A stretch of 5,826 bases of DNA. It comes from Caldifarciminota bacterium. Its GTDB lineage: Bacteria; Hydrothermota; Hydrothermia; S141-80. The stretch spans positions 1-5,826 of the forward strand of contig WFYF01000005.1 of NCBI GenBank assembly GCA_015490255.1, given 5' to 3'. The translations under genes were made by a program, and so were the position numbers. The notes under the pieces are model-generated. The model searched no databases, was not told the DNA's origin, and was given only the letters and a program-made list of their open reading frames with translations. Positions 5,811 through 5,826 of this stretch are shown piece after piece (within the stretch, counting starts at the first letter, position 1; each line of letters starts with the position of its first letter).

Positions 5811-5826
5811 ATAAACGCCGCAAGCC

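Larger units (their letters stand above)
5667..5826. other. Intergenic region after the last gene
   Basis: No credible gene is visible in these 160 bases. The stretch contains a weak interrupted hairpin just after the stop (CAGG/CCTG and AGGG/CCCT arms, 5671-5698), a 12-bp palindrome at 5707-5718, and the GC-rich hairpin with G-tract at 5771-5810. No convincing promoter and no U-rich terminator tract could be found. Confidence 0.7.

Noticed and set aside
5782..5815. Candidate promoter with TTGACG and GATAAA
   Set aside because: The two boxes are about 22 bases apart, too far for a standard sigma-70 promoter, and the TTGAC is the loop of the hairpin.
5709..5826. Possible small gene starting at ATG 5709 and running off the window
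   Set aside because: There is no ribosome binding site upstream. The frame passes straight through the GC-rich hairpin, giving a PLPLDGGGMGWGW-type sequence that is a typical false translation of such repeats.

Overview
The window is a GC-rich, densely coded stretch from a bacterium that appears to carry a type IX secretion system (T9SS). The first two genes each end in a T9SS type A-like sorting domain (a D-x-x-GR turn, then PxGVY followed by a closing beta strand). This points to the Fibrobacteres-Chlorobi-Bacteroidetes (FCB) group or an allied candidate phylum. A GC-rich lineage such as Hydrothermae/WOR-3-like bacteria fits better than a typical AT-rich Bacteroidetes, but the assignment to phylum is inference. 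No rRNA, tRNA, CRISPR array, transposase or integrase is visible.

Layout: all four genes are on the + strand with gaps of 18, 9 and 17 bases, so they look like one operon whose promoter lies upstream of the window. (1) 1-513 is the C-terminal part of a secreted protein with a T9SS-type tail. (2) 532-2595 is a secreted beta-propeller protein with about 14 LVIVD-like blades of roughly 40 residues and a T9SS-type tail. (3) 2605-3645 and (4) 3663-5666 are two related membrane proteins. Each has a cytoplasm-facing N-terminal array of 13-residue repeats with consensus [KR]-x-A-G-F-x-P-E-E-A-x-x-W, then three or four transmembrane helices. From 5667 to the end there is no credible gene. That stretch holds a 12-bp palindrome and a perfect 9-bp GC-rich hairpin that runs into a G-quadruplex-forming tract, and it resembles a dispersed intergenic repeat.

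The most unusual content is the pair of tandem 'WxxAGFxxEEA' repeat membrane proteins. I do not recognise them as a characterised family. Their array holds about 31 repeat lengths in one protein and about 17 in the other, with Trp at roughly five times the usual frequency. How they relate to the two exported proteins upstream is unknown; the close spacing suggests co-expression, possibly as an envelope-associated scaffold or sensor module, which is speculation.
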